6,883 nucleotides of DNA from the NCBI GenBank assembly GCA_937922175.1, contig CAKZUU010000468.1:1-6883 (forward strand), given 5' to 3'. Position 1 is the first letter of the stretch; every line of letters begins with the position of its first letter. Positions 6,621-6,883 of this stretch are shown here, in pieces. The stretch is from an uncultured Gemmataceae bacterium (GTDB taxonomy: Bacteria; Planctomycetota; Planctomycetia; Gemmatales; Gemmataceae). The notes beneath the pieces were generated by a model, which was given only the letters and a program-made list of their open reading frames with translations, made no database searches and was not told the DNA's origin. The position numbers and the translations under genes are program-made.

Positions 6621-6883
6621 GCGACGCCTCATCGGCGACGAGATTGCGTGTCTCCCGGACGGCGTAGGGCGGTTTGTCTTGGCTTTCAAAATAGGTTCGC
6701 GCCAGCAACTCGCCGAGCAACCCGGTGGAGAGAAGCTGCACACCGCACAACTCCAACATCACGCTGAGCAAAAGCAAAGGGTTTCGCACCAGGTGCATGT
6801 CCCACGCCCAACGCATGCCGACGGCGGCGGTGAGCACCGCGAAACCCGCCAGCATGAGAAACAAGCCCATCGCTCCGAACAAG
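6604..6883 (-). CDS. GT2 polyprenyl-phosphate glycosyltransferase (DPM1/ArnC/GtrB type), C-terminal part only
   Basis: About 92 residues of the C-terminal end; the catalytic GT-A domain and the start lie beyond the right edge. Visible are two membrane segments, LFLMLAGFAVLTAAVG and LLLLSVMLELCGVQLLSTGLL. They are followed by the tail GELLARTYFESQDKPPYAVRE, a typical ending of membrane-anchored GT2 enzymes that load undecaprenyl phosphate with a sugar on the cytoplasmic face. After that tail comes a short variable end and a TAG stop at 6604-6606. The first visible in-frame codon is only a window-edge TTG and not a start. The gene is convergent with the ArnT-like gene and the two coding ends overlap by 17 bp. 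Functional link (inferred): it could make the lipid-linked donor used by the neighbouring GT-C enzymes. Confidence 0.88.
   Translation of the reverse strand, partial: LFGAMGLFLMLAGFAVLTAAVGMRWAWDMHLVRNPLLLLSVMLELCGVQLLSTGLLGELLARTYFESQDKPPYAVRETRNLVADEASLKVAA

Noticed and set aside
1..6883. A novel defence, mobile or secondary-metabolite system.
   Set aside because: All six genes fall into known families; no nuclease, reverse transcriptase, toxin pair, integrase, direct repeat array or NRPS/PKS motif was seen on either strand.

Overview
The window reads as ordinary chromosomal DNA from a GC-rich bacterium with an outer-membrane-type envelope. Planctomycetota is my best guess, based on the style of the POT transporter, the tandem rhodanese and the glycosyltransferase genes. 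This is a weak inference: the window holds no rRNA or other phylogenetic marker. Coding density is very high. The longest non-coding gaps are about 70-90 bp, and I see no tRNA, rRNA, CRISPR array, insertion sequence, phage gene or tandem repeat.

Layout. Bases 1-1156 (minus strand) hold most of a POT/PTR2-family proton-coupled peptide transporter whose C-terminus runs off the left edge. Upstream of it on the same strand (1226-2074 or 2083) is a two-domain rhodanese-type sulfurtransferase, possibly exported. A short divergent intergenic region of about 80 bp then leads to a plus-strand run. It begins with a fused CbiE-CbiT enzyme of cobalamin synthesis (cobL, 2163-3428). A polytopic GT-C/GT87-like membrane glycosyltransferase (3428-4852) follows, overlapping cobL by one base. 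After a 49-bp gap comes an ArnT/PMT-like GT-C glycosyltransferase (4902-6620). At the right edge a convergent minus-strand gene (6604 to beyond 6883) ends, overlapping the ArnT-like gene by 17 bp. It is the C-terminal membrane part of a GT2 polyprenyl-phosphate glycosyltransferase.

How the genes fit together. The right half is an envelope-glycosylation neighbourhood. A GT2 enzyme of the DPM1/ArnC/GtrB type charges a polyprenyl phosphate with a sugar on the cytoplasmic face, and GT-C enzymes then use such lipid-linked sugars on the outer face. CobL is a lone cobalamin gene here and has no evident functional link with its neighbours beyond the tight junction. The transporter and sulfurtransferase may be co-transcribed but have no obvious shared pathway.

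I looked for a novel system and did not find a convincing one. The points most worth checking are a possible leaderless cobL promoter, the cobL/GT-C coupling, the split polyprenyl-sugar cassette with convergent overlapping 3' ends, and small anomalies in individual proteins.
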